NCBI GenBank assembly: GCA_017537495.1
Contig: JAFYKS010000358.1
Span: forward strand, 1-5,107
DNA from: Bacillota bacterium
GTDB taxonomy: Bacteria > Bacillota > Clostridia > Peptostreptococcales > Anaerovoracaceae
Direction of reading: 5' to 3'
DNA length: 5,107 nucleotides
Shown here piece by piece: positions 1 through 5,107 of the stretch. Below the pieces are notes generated by a model. That model worked only from the letters and a program-made list of their open reading frames with translations, did not search any database and had not been told where the DNA came from. A program made the position numbers and the translations under genes. How positions within the stretch are numbered: the stretch's first letter is position 1; each line of letters starts with the position of its first letter.

Positions 1-104
1 AGAGTCGGAATATGGATATCGTTTTCTCTGGCAACTTCCAGAATTGTCTGTCCCGCAACACCGGTGACTTCTCTGCCGTTGATGTTAAGTCTGTATTTCT
101 TCAT
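1..104 (-). CDS. hydA: Catalytic subunit of NAD(P)-linked [FeFe]-hydrogenase, N-terminal fragment (HydA/HymC/HndD-like)
   Basis: Only the first 34 codons are present; the gene runs off the left edge. The visible peptide begins MKKYRLNINGREVTGV and continues with GQTILEVARENDIHIPT. This is the start of a plant-type [2Fe-2S] ferredoxin fold as found at the N-terminus of NuoG, HydA/HndD hydrogenases and some formate dehydrogenase alpha subunits. The cluster cysteines would follow just past the edge. The ATG at 104-102 is preceded by GGAGG (116-112) with a 7-nt spacer, and the gene lies 15 nt after hydB, so it is co-transcribed. The gene order NuoE-like, NuoF-like, then this protein is typical of trimeric [FeFe]-hydrogenases, which couple NAD(H) and usually ferredoxin to H2. 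The H-cluster domain is not visible, so a NAD-linked formate dehydrogenase alpha subunit remains an alternative. The N-terminal ferredoxin assignment is firm; the enzyme identity is inferred from the operon. Confidence 0.75.
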   Translation of the reverse strand, partial: MKKYRLNINGREVTGVAGQTILEVARENDIHIPT

Positions 105-119
105 TTTAATGCCTCCGAC

Positions 120-1868
120 TTACTTTGTTTCGATTGAATTGAACTTGCAGGATTCCATGCATTTACCGCACTTGATACATTTTTCGTGATCAATTACATG
201 TACATTTTTGGCTGTACCGGTAATGGCACCCACAGGGCACTTTTTCGCACAGAGCGTGCAGCCTCTGCAAGCGTCTGTAATGTCAAAGGTCAGGAGTGCT
301 TTACAGGATTTTGCTGTACAGCGCTTATGGTAAATATGATCTTCATACTCATTTCTGAAGTATTTTATGGTAGTCAGTACCGGATTCGGAGCAGTCTGTC
401 CAAGACCGCACAGTGATCCGTCCTTAATCTTCACAGCCAGTTCTTCGAGAAGTTCAATATCGCCGTCCTTCCCTTCGCCGTTGGTAATTCTTTCAAGGAT
501 TTCCAGCATCCGTTTCGTTCCGATACGGCAGTAATTGCACTTTCCGCAGGATTCATCACGGGTAAAGTTCAGGAAATATCTGGCCATATCCACCATACAG
601 GTGTCTTCATCCATTACGATCATACCACCGGAGCCGACGATGGCACCGGTTTTATTAATATCTTCATATGTAACCGGTGTATCTATAAGACTGGCAGGAA
701 TGCAGCCGCCGGAAGGTCCTCCCATCTGGACAGCCTTGAACTGCTTGTCATTTTTAATTCCGCCGCCGATACCAAAGATGACATCCCGAAGGGTCAGCCC
801 CATAGGTACCTCCACCAGGCCGCCCTTTTTAATTTTGCCTGCCAGTGCAAATACCTTGGTGCCTTTGGACTGTTCTGTTCCCAGACTTCCAAATGCAGCG
901 CCACCGTTATAGATAATCCATGGCACATTTGCAAATGTTTCTACGTTATTGATATTGGTCGGTTTCTGCCAGTAACCTTTTGCTGCAGGGAAAGGCGGTT
1001 TCAGCCGCGGCATACCTCTTTCACCTTCCAGTGAAGCGATAAGTGCCGTTTCCTCACCACAGACAAAAGCTCCTGCACCAGCTTTGATCCGTATATCAAA
1101 ATCGAATCCGCTGCCCAGAATATTCTTCCCCAGGAATCCTTTTTCTCTGGCCTGTCCCATGGCGATTTCAAGACGCTTAATTGCCAGCGGATATTCTGCA
1201 CGGCAGTAAATGACGCCTTCGTTTGCTCCCATTGCATATCCGCCGATAATCATACCCTCAATCAGAGAATGTGGATCGCCCTCCAGAACAGAACGGTCCA
1301 TGAAAGCACCCGGGTCCCCTTCGTCCGCATTGCACACCAGATATTTTTCTTTGCCGGGACTGGACTTGGCTGCATTCCATTTGAACCAGGTAGGGAAGCC
1401 TGCACCGCCGCGGCCCCGGAGGCCGGATATTTTGATTTCTTCAATTACATCGTCCGGAGACATGGACCGAAGCACCTTCTCAATGGCCTTGTATCCCTCC
1501 GCGCTGATATATTCATTGATATCTTCCGGATTGATGACACCGCAGTTTCTTAAAACTACTCTCTGCTGCTTTTCGACAAACTGACGGTCCTCTTCTGAAA
1601 TAGCCTGATCTTCACATACAACACCCTTTTTCAGGTGGCTTTCAACAATATGTTCCACATCTTCCGGCTTCACTTTCACATATCTGGTCTGACTTCCGTC
1701 ATCACTGTAAACATCCACAATCGGTTCCAGATAGCAGGTTCCAACGCACCCTGTAATGTCGACTTTTACCTCCAGATTATTTTCACGGATTAACTGTTCA
1801 AACCTGCCCGCGGTTTTCTTCGCACCGGTAGCAATGCCGCAGCTTCCCTGTCCTACAACAACTTTCAT
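120..1868 (-). CDS. hydB: NuoF-like NADH/FMN-binding subunit of electron-bifurcating-type hydrogenase (HydB/HymB/HndC)
   Basis: This 582-aa flavoprotein subunit is expected to oxidise or reduce NAD(P)H at FMN and pass electrons through iron-sulfur clusters to the catalytic subunit in the cytoplasm. Residues 1-80 form a thioredoxin-like [2Fe-2S]-type domain with C10, C41 and C45. The NuoF core follows, with the NADH loop GLRGRGGAGFP (149-159), the FMN motif CNADEGDPGAF (179-189) and GAGAFVCGEETAL (264-276). An SLBB-type region spans about 335-415. The NuoF [4Fe-4S] site is C441, C444, C447 and C487. The tail (about 525-582) is a 2x[4Fe-4S] ferredoxin domain with C534/C537/C540/C544 and C564/C567/C570/C574. 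These terminal extensions separate HydB/HndC from respiratory NuoF. The start ATG overlaps the hydC stop (ATGA) and has AGGAGG 7 nt upstream, so translation is probably coupled. Oddities are three rather than four N-terminal cysteines and a His/Cys group at 511-522. Family assignment is very secure; bifurcation itself is inferred. If the third gene were a formate dehydrogenase, this would be its diaphorase subunit. Confidence 0.95.
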   Translation of the reverse strand: MKVVVGQGSCGIATGAKKTAGRFEQLIRENNLEVKVDITGCVGTCYLEPIVDVYSDDGSQTRYVKVKPEDVEHIVESHLKKGVVCEDQAISEEDRQFVEKQQRVVLRNCGVINPEDINEYISAEGYKAIEKVLRSMSPDDVIEEIKISGLRGRGGAGFPTWFKWNAAKSSPGKEKYLVCNADEGDPGAFMDRSVLEGDPHSLIEGMIIGGYAMGANEGVIYCRAEYPLAIKRLEIAMGQAREKGFLGKNILGSGFDFDIRIKAGAGAFVCGEETALIASLEGERGMPRLKPPFPAAKGYWQKPTNINNVETFANVPWIIYNGGAAFGSLGTEQSKGTKVFALAGKIKKGGLVEVPMGLTLRDVIFGIGGGIKNDKQFKAVQMGGPSGGCIPASLIDTPVTYEDINKTGAIVGSGGMIVMDEDTCMVDMARYFLNFTRDESCGKCNYCRIGTKRMLEILERITNGEGKDGDIELLEELAVKIKDGSLCGLGQTAPNPVLTTIKYFRNEYEDHIYHKRCTAKSCKALLTFDITDACRGCTLCAKKCPVGAITGTAKNVHVIDHEKCIKCGKCMESCKFNSIETK

Positions 1869-2401
1869 GCCTCTACCTCCTGTGTCCGTCCTTTAATTTC
1901 CGCAAGGATCTGCTTTACGGAATCCTTTGTTAAATTGCCATAAGTTTCATCTTCCTCACTGCTTCGGATCATCATCACAGGAGCCAGAGAACAGCATCCC
2001 AGACAGGCTACATTATTCAGAGTGAACAATCCGTCTTCTGTGGTTTCACCGTCTTTAATACCAAGAAACTCATTGATTGCTTCTTCAATTAGTTCGGAAC
2101 CGTTTACATGACACGCGGTTCCCTGGCAGAGCATAATCAGATATTTACCGACAGGCTGCAGCCGGAACTGTGCATAAAAAGTTGCAACGCCATATATTTT
2201 CGCAGGTTTAATACCAGTCACATCGGAAATATAGTTTATTGCATCTACCGGTAAATACCCGTAAATATCCTGCGTTTTCTGAAGTATCGTGATAAGACTT
2301 CCCGGCACTCCTGCATATGCATCCAGTACCGGACGGAGTTCTTTGAACTTTTCATCCCTATTCACTGCACAGTTGCAGCTGCACACATTTCCGTTCATCA
2401 T
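1865..2401 (-). CDS. hydC: NuoE-like [2Fe-2S] subunit of NAD(P)-linked hydrogenase (HydC/HymA/HndA)
   Basis: This 178-aa thioredoxin-fold ferredoxin is the small electron-transfer partner of the HydB flavoprotein. The NuoE signature is clear: a helical N-terminal part with GSLITILQKTQDIYGYLP (34-51) and the segment KIYGVATFYAQF (68-79). The [2Fe-2S] ligands are C92 and C97 in CQGTAC, and C133 and C137 in CLGCC. The length is slightly above the usual 150-170 aa because of a short N-terminal extension that carries C7, C9 and C11 (CSCNC). The start ATG at 2401-2399 is followed directly by a second ATG. AAGGAG (2414-2409) lies 7 nt before the first and 10 nt before the second, so the first is preferred, but either could be used. 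It is the first gene of the operon, downstream of the promoter and Rex-like site, and its TGA overlaps the hydB start. Only the hydrogenase-versus-formate-dehydrogenase context is uncertain. Confidence 0.94.
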   Translation of the reverse strand: MMNGNVCSCNCAVNRDEKFKELRPVLDAYAGVPGSLITILQKTQDIYGYLPVDAINYISDVTGIKPAKIYGVATFYAQFRLQPVGKYLIMLCQGTACHVNGSELIEEAINEFLGIKDGETTEDGLFTLNNVACLGCCSLAPVMMIRSSEEDETYGNLTKDSVKQILAEIKGRTQEVEA

Positions 2402-2530
2402 TTTTCCTCTCCTTAAACTATTTATCTTTCGATTTTCACGCCAGGATTCTGATGCAGTCCTCCGCTGCCGGAAATCCAGACAGTTTCGTGCTTCATCCCA
2501 GTAGCTTTGACTTGCACGTTGCCTTATTTG
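2402..2530 (-). other. 5' leader of the hyd operon, about 128 nt, potentially structured
   Basis: This is the untranslated region between the predicted transcription start (near 2529) and the hydC ATG. On the minus strand CGTGC (2518-2514) can pair with GCACG (2491-2487) around a 22-nt loop. The CACG in the second arm (2490-2487) could instead pair with CGTG at 2440-2437. Between these lies a compact hairpin, CTGTC-T-GG / AAAT-type loop / CCGGCAG (2483-2465), with one G-U pair and one bulged U. The last 35 nt are A-rich and open, ending in the Shine-Dalgarno AAGGAG (2414-2409). No known riboswitch class was recognised. The pairing alternatives are visible in the sequence, but any regulatory role is speculation. 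No convincing small gene was found here. Confidence 0.35.
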
Positions 2531-2545
2531 TTAATATTTTATCAC
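2528..2545. promoter_or_regulatory. Rex-like redox operator overlapping the hyd -10 box
   Basis: On the plus strand the site reads TTGTTAA-TATT-TTATCAC. The clostridial Rex consensus is TTGTTAA-NNNN-TTAACAA. The left half is a perfect match and the right half matches at five of seven positions, so 12 of 14 conserved positions agree. Rex represses fermentation and hydrogenase genes in many Clostridia and is released when NADH/NAD+ is high. The site covers the -10 hexamer and the predicted start point, where a bound repressor would block RNA polymerase. The downstream genes encode an NADH-linked hydrogenase, a known type of Rex target. The match is by eye only and part of the AT-richness is due to the -10, so confidence is moderate. 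Confidence 0.6.
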
Positions 2546-2563
2546 TCACACACAAAAAGTCAA
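2536..2563 (-). promoter_or_regulatory. Sigma-A-type promoter of the hydCBA operon
   Basis: On the minus strand the -35 is TTGACT (2563-2558) and the -10 is TAAAAT (2541-2536), separated by 16 nt. The -10 is preceded by TGA, giving an extended -10 (TGATAAAAT). The predicted start point falls near 2529. It is the only good promoter seen in the intergenic gap, it lies after the terminator of the upstream unit, and it points into hydC. This makes the hyd operon transcriptionally independent of the selD-yqeB-yqeC/xdhC unit. Confidence 0.75.
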
Positions 2564-2623
2564 TACAGACTCTGCATTTTTTGTGGGTATAGCACATTTT
2601 CTCATTACTCCCGGTTTTCACAC

Positions 2624-2660
2624 AAAAAAAACCCCCGGACACGGTACTGTGTTCGGGGTT
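2624..2660 (-). terminator. Intrinsic terminator of the selD-yqeB-yqeC/xdhC unit
   Basis: On the minus strand the arms AACCCCGAACAC (2660-2649) and GTGTCCGGGG (2642-2633) pair around the 6-nt loop AGTACC. There is one A-C mismatch, and one extra G follows the GC-rich block. The stem is followed at once by eight T residues (2631-2624). It begins 20 nt after the yqeC/xdhC stop codon at 2681. The stem also forms on the plus strand, where it is followed by a weaker T-rich run, CTTCTTTTTC, but no plus-strand gene needs it. Confidence 0.85.
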
Positions 2661-2680
2661 CTTCTTTTTCATATTATTCA

Positions 2681-4084
2681 TTACTTCAGCGGTATAAACA
2701 TCACCTTTATGGTTCCGCCGCAGATCATTCCGGGATCATCGTCTGTGGTGACATCCAGATCGTATACTTTTATTTCAGGAAGCGTCATAGTTCTTGCCTG
2801 CTCAATGGCCAGATATTCCGCTCGTCCTCCGCCGATACTTCCAAGAATCCGATCCGGACTCACCAGCATCATACTTCCTGCACCTCTTGGTGCGGATCCG
2901 TGTTTTTCTGTTATGATGCAGAGTACACCCGGCTCTTTAGCTTCCAGCAGCTGCGTGTCTGCAGATGCTGCATGGCTTGTATTCTTTACCTGTATAATCT
3001 GAGCCAGAATGCTGATGGCAATTTCTGCCGGTGTTACGGCACCGATAGCCAGTCCGATTGGTGCATATACAGAATCAATCTGCTCTTCTGTAAATCCGTC
3101 TTCCGCCAGCAGCTGCCGTGTCTTCGCAACTTTTTTACGGCTTCCGATCATACCCAGATAGCGGTAAGGGGTCTGCAAAATCGTTTTCACACACTGATAG
3201 TCCGCCGCATGGTTTGGTGTTACTACTACGTAATAGGCATCCGGTTCCAGATATGTCTGAAGGTTCTCGAAAGAATCACAGATCCGTTCATCCGCAGCCG
3301 GAAAACGTTCTGCTGTAACCAGTTCCTCACGGTCATCGATTACTTTTACATAGAAGTCCAGTCCGGCGGCAAACTCAGCCACCTCTTTGGAAACATGACC
3401 GCCGCCGCATATAATCAGCTTCGGCTGAGGGCAGAACCATTCCTCACGAAGGAAGGAAATATCCTGCTCCTGCTGCAGAAGCGACGCCACTGTTCTCTGA
3501 TACAAAGAGCCATCGTGGGTCACATGCAGTCTCACAGGAACGCCCGGATGCTGCTGCCGAAGAGGCTCCAGGTAACCGTCTTCCACAAGTTTCTGAACAT
3601 GCTCCGGTGTTATCATCGTATCGTCCTGAATACCAAGGCAGTCCTTCACCAGTTCCAGGCGGTGGCAGACATCCTTTGCCGGGTGACCAAGGCCCTGCAG
3701 ACCGCACACCACGATGATTTCATCAGCGTTGGACGGAATCACCGGCTCTCCTGATGCAGGATACTTCAGCGGAAGTCTTCTGGAACCGTCAGCCTCCACC
3801 AGTACCACATCGGCGCAGGCGCAGACCTCTTCATAGACTGCTGCCGGCAGTGCCGTCATTTTCCGTTCCGGATCAGCAGCTGCCCTTGTTCCCGCCATGG
3901 CATACCCGGTTTCCTTCAGCTGGCGGAGGATGTTTTCTGCATCCGCATCCAGCAAAGTATCCTCTTCAATAAACATGTGGGTGGTCGTGGTTATCAGAAC
4001 AGTTTTGCCTTCTTCCCGGTACTTCCGGGCCAGATTTTTAATCAGGGTTGTCTTTCCGCCGGAACCCACAACTGCCGTAATCAT
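2681..4084 (-). CDS. YqeC-XdhC fusion: selenium-dependent molybdenum hydroxylase accessory protein
   Basis: This 467-aa fusion joins two accessory proteins. Residues 1 to about 205 are YqeC-like, with the P-loop GSGGKTT (7-13), TTTTHMF (32-38) and a Walker-B-like VVLVEADGSRRLPLK (93-107). Residues about 220-365 are the Rossmann domain of XdhC, with LIICGGGHVSKEVAEFA (223-239), DDRE (250-253), GMIGSRKK (311-318) and PIGLAIGAVTPAEIA (342-356). Residues about 375-467 are the XdhC/CoxI domain, with GSAPRGAGSMML (396-407), GSIGGGRAEY (415-424) and MICGG (453-457). In canonical XdhC the CoxI domain comes first and the Rossmann domain second, so the order here is reversed. XdhC proteins bind molybdenum cofactor and support its sulfuration before insertion into xanthine-dehydrogenase-type enzymes. 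The role of YqeC is unknown, but it occurs with selenium-dependent hydroxylases. The chosen ATG overlaps the yqeB stop (ATGA) and sits right before the P-loop strand. A further ATG at 4141 would add 19 Arg/Gly-rich residues and is less likely. The whole ORF is uninterrupted. Confidence 0.88.
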   Translation of the reverse strand: MITAVVGSGGKTTLIKNLARKYREEGKTVLITTTTHMFIEEDTLLDADAENILRQLKETGYAMAGTRAAADPERKMTALPAAVYEEVCACADVVLVEADGSRRLPLKYPASGEPVIPSNADEIIVVCGLQGLGHPAKDVCHRLELVKDCLGIQDDTMITPEHVQKLVEDGYLEPLRQQHPGVPVRLHVTHDGSLYQRTVASLLQQEQDISFLREEWFCPQPKLIICGGGHVSKEVAEFAAGLDFYVKVIDDREELVTAERFPAADERICDSFENLQTYLEPDAYYVVVTPNHAADYQCVKTILQTPYRYLGMIGSRKKVAKTRQLLAEDGFTEEQIDSVYAPIGLAIGAVTPAEIAISILAQIIQVKNTSHAASADTQLLEAKEPGVLCIITEKHGSAPRGAGSMMLVSPDRILGSIGGGRAEYLAIEQARTMTLPEIKVYDLDVTTDDDPGMICGGTIKVMFIPLK

Positions 4085-4896
4085 AATCCCAGCCGTCCTT
4101 TCTCCTGGAGAATGGCTTCCACCACGCCCCCTGCGATGCATCTTGCCTTATCGGAGATGGTGAAACAGTTTTCGTACTCATCCATCCGCGGGTCGATGTC
4201 CGCAATTTTAAATCCTTTTGTCACAGGATAACCGTCACGAATCAGTCCGCGGAGAAGGCCGTCTAAAGAAGCCTCAACAGGTACGTTTCCCGCTTCAGTT
4301 TCAACCACTGCAATGACCTCACCTTTTACCACCGTATCGGTAATTTTCTTTACATTCCGCAGAATCCCCTCTGCCGGACAGTGAATGACACGTTCTTTGC
4401 CGAAACCTGCGATGATGCCCGGAACCCCGGTATTTGGCGCAGCAAAGCCGGACCATAAGACTTTGCCCAGATTGTGGCCTCGCTTGGTTTCGATGACCGC
4501 ATTGACATCGCGTCCGGCTTCGAAACCCGGACCCAGAGCAACCGTAATGGGCGCCATGGCTTTATGGGTTCCCAGATTCTTTTTTGCAAGAATAGCGTCT
4601 ACTACGGCCAGCGGCTTCAGTGCATCGATGGACGCACCTGCAGGATCCACCAGCATGGTCAGTTTCCCCTCTGCCAGGAACTGCTCTGCTTCAGCGATAG
4701 AATCGGCCATATAACAGGTCATATCCTCCACGGTCTGCTGTCCCTGATACACTGCCTCAGAGAAGGCCACATTTCTGCGGATGGCGGACGGGCTTTCCGT
4801 TTCCAGAATCAGTACCGGGAATCCGCATTTTTTCAGTTTATAAATGGTTCCGGTGGCCAGGTCGCCGCCGCCGCGAACAATAATCAGATTTTCCAT
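4081..4896 (-). CDS. yqeB: YqeB family (EF2563-type) selenium-dependent molybdenum hydroxylase system protein
   Basis: This 271-aa protein starts with a nucleotide-binding-like strand and loop, LIIVRGGGDLATGTIYKL (4-21). It continues with ILETESPSAIRRNVAFSEAV (30-49), a conserved block of the EF2563/YqeB family. Further recognisable segments are DPAGASI (84-90), LGPGFEAGRDVNAVIET (121-137), RGHNLGKVLWSG (139-150) and, near the C-terminus, GLLRGLIRDGYPVTKGFKIADIDPR split across about 213-238. The family travels with selenium-dependent xanthine/purine hydroxylases and with selD, as here. Its biochemical activity is not established, and a role in maturing the selenium-containing molybdenum centre is inferred from context. 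The length fits single-domain family members. The ATG has GGAG 8 nt upstream, placed directly after the selD stop, and the gap to selD is 13 nt. The stop overlaps the next gene by 4 nt. No defects are seen. Confidence 0.9.
   Translation of the reverse strand: MENLIIVRGGGDLATGTIYKLKKCGFPVLILETESPSAIRRNVAFSEAVYQGQQTVEDMTCYMADSIAEAEQFLAEGKLTMLVDPAGASIDALKPLAVVDAILAKKNLGTHKAMAPITVALGPGFEAGRDVNAVIETKRGHNLGKVLWSGFAAPNTGVPGIIAGFGKERVIHCPAEGILRNVKKITDTVVKGEVIAVVETEAGNVPVEASLDGLLRGLIRDGYPVTKGFKIADIDPRMDEYENCFTISDKARCIAGGVVEAILQEKGRLGL
4096..4101 (-). promoter_or_regulatory. Ribosome binding site supporting the 4084 start of the YqeC-XdhC gene
   Basis: AAAGGA lies 11 nt before the ATG at 4084-4082, inside the end of yqeB, with a second purine block AGGAGA just upstream (4106-4101). 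The spacing is longer than ideal, which fits translational coupling through the ATGA overlap. The alternative ATG at 4141 has only a weak AAGG four nt before it. Confidence 0.5.
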
Positions 4897-4909
4897 CCTC
4901 TTTGCTCCA

Positions 4910-5107
4910 TTATTCTAAAATAAGATAATTTTCTTCTTTTTCGGTCACATAACCGATGATGGCAGCCTGCGGAATCTGTTCTTTCAGTTCAGCCAGGCAG
5001 TCTTCTGCAGCCTCTTTCGGCAGTGCAAAGAGCAGTCCGCCGCTGGTCTGAGGATCATACAGAATGTCCTCCATGGCAAGCTCCACCGATCTTCTTTTTT
5101 CTACACC
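4910..5107 (-). CDS. selD: Selenide, water dikinase SelD, C-terminal fragment
   Basis: Only the last 65 codons are present; the gene continues past the right edge. The peptide contains ILYDPQTSGGLLFALP (15-30 of the fragment), the hallmark DPQTSGGLL of SelD's C-terminal AIR-synthase-like domain. It ends with IIGYVTEKEENYLILE and a TAA stop. SelD makes selenophosphate from selenide and ATP, the selenium donor for selenocysteine, for selenouridine and for the labile selenium cofactor of molybdenum hydroxylases. The N-terminal catalytic Cys/Sec region, ATP site and start lie outside the window, so it cannot be said whether this SelD is itself a selenoprotein. It is followed by yqeB after 13 nt with the yqeB ribosome site abutting its stop, which points to one operon and a link to selenium-dependent hydroxylase maturation. 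Confidence 0.92.
   Translation of the reverse strand, partial: GVEKRRSVELAMEDILYDPQTSGGLLFALPKEAAEDCLAELKEQIPQAAIIGYVTEKEENYLILE

Noticed and set aside
2458..2491. Resemblance of the hyd leader to the 3' half of a TPP riboswitch (CTGTCTGGAT, then GGCAGCGGAGGA).
   Set aside because: The invariant CTGAGA element and the paired 5' arm are missing, spacing is too short, and a hydrogenase operon is not a thiamine gene. Taken as chance similarity.
2495..2525. Resemblance to a c-di-GMP-I riboswitch core (GGCAA, then CAAAGCTAC and TGGG).
   Set aside because: The GNRA-capped P2-type hairpin between the two blocks is absent and the 3' receptor strand is not found. A covariance-model search would decide, but by eye it fails.
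2546..2630. Repeated TTTTTGTGTG strings in the terminator tail and in the promoter spacer.
   Set aside because: Short low-complexity matches, explained by the T-tract of the terminator and a T/G-rich spacer. No palindrome or longer repeat supports a second operator.
2493..2681. A 62-codon minus-strand frame starting next to the YqeC-XdhC stop.
   Set aside because: It runs through the intrinsic terminator, the -35/-10 and into the leader. The peptide looks like no known family, and the regulatory elements explain the sequence better.
2507..3754. A long open frame of 415 codons on the plus strand.
   Set aside because: It lies antisense to the well-supported YqeC-XdhC gene and crosses the terminator and promoter. 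Its product is rich in Cys, His, Arg and Ser with no domain pattern, as expected for a shadow frame.
4085..4141. Upstream ATG at 4141 as the start of the YqeC-XdhC gene.
   Set aside because: It adds 19 Arg/Gly-rich residues ahead of the conserved first strand of the P-loop domain, overlaps yqeB by 61 nt and has a poor ribosome site. The ATGA overlap start is better.
1..5107. Search for tRNA, rRNA, CRISPR arrays, insertion sequences and attachment sites.
   Set aside because: No tRNA-like cloverleaf, spaced repeats, transposase frames or inverted-repeat ends were seen. The window is almost fully occupied by metabolic genes.

Overview
All genes in this window lie on the minus strand, so transcription runs from high to low coordinates. 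The sequence looks like an anaerobic Bacillota genome of the class Clostridia, probably a Lachnospiraceae-type gut or acetogen-like organism. This is inferred from strong AGGAGG-type ribosome sites, tight gene packing, a NuoE/NuoF-type flavin-based hydrogenase module and a selenium-dependent molybdenum hydroxylase accessory cassette. Genus and species cannot be decided from the window.

Right half (5107 down to 2681): the C-terminal end of selD (selenide, water dikinase), then yqeB 13 nt later, then a gene overlapping yqeB by the four bases ATGA. That last gene encodes a fusion of YqeC (P-loop NTPase-like, N-terminal) with XdhC (C-terminal). These are accessory functions for selenium-dependent molybdenum hydroxylases of the xanthine dehydrogenase/purine hydroxylase type. 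SelD makes selenophosphate, XdhC-type proteins handle and sulfurate the molybdenum cofactor, and YqeB and YqeC are co-occurring accessory proteins of unknown exact chemistry. No hydroxylase structural gene is in the window. The unit ends at a good intrinsic terminator (about 2624-2660).

Middle (2680 down to 2402): a 279-nt intergenic region. It holds the terminator, then an independent sigma-A-type promoter (TTGACT, 16 nt, extended -10 TGATAAAAT). A near-palindrome matching the Rex operator overlaps the -10. A leader of about 128 nt follows, with pairable segments that are partly mutually exclusive, and ends at a strong Shine-Dalgarno.

Left half (2401 down to 1): hydC (NuoE-like, [2Fe-2S]), hydB (NuoF-like NADH/FMN subunit with extra N- and C-terminal iron-sulfur domains) and the first 34 codons of a third subunit that starts with a NuoG-type [2Fe-2S] ferredoxin domain. 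This is the HydABC/HymABC/HndACD arrangement of NAD(P)-linked, probably electron-bifurcating [FeFe]-hydrogenase. The third gene is cut before its catalytic domain, so a formate dehydrogenase alpha subunit cannot be excluded. The Rex-like site fits a redox-controlled operon that reoxidises NADH and reduced ferredoxin by making H2, or runs the reverse reaction.

The points most worth a second look are the YqeC-XdhC fusion with XdhC domains in reversed order, the Rex-like operator, and the unassigned structured leader.
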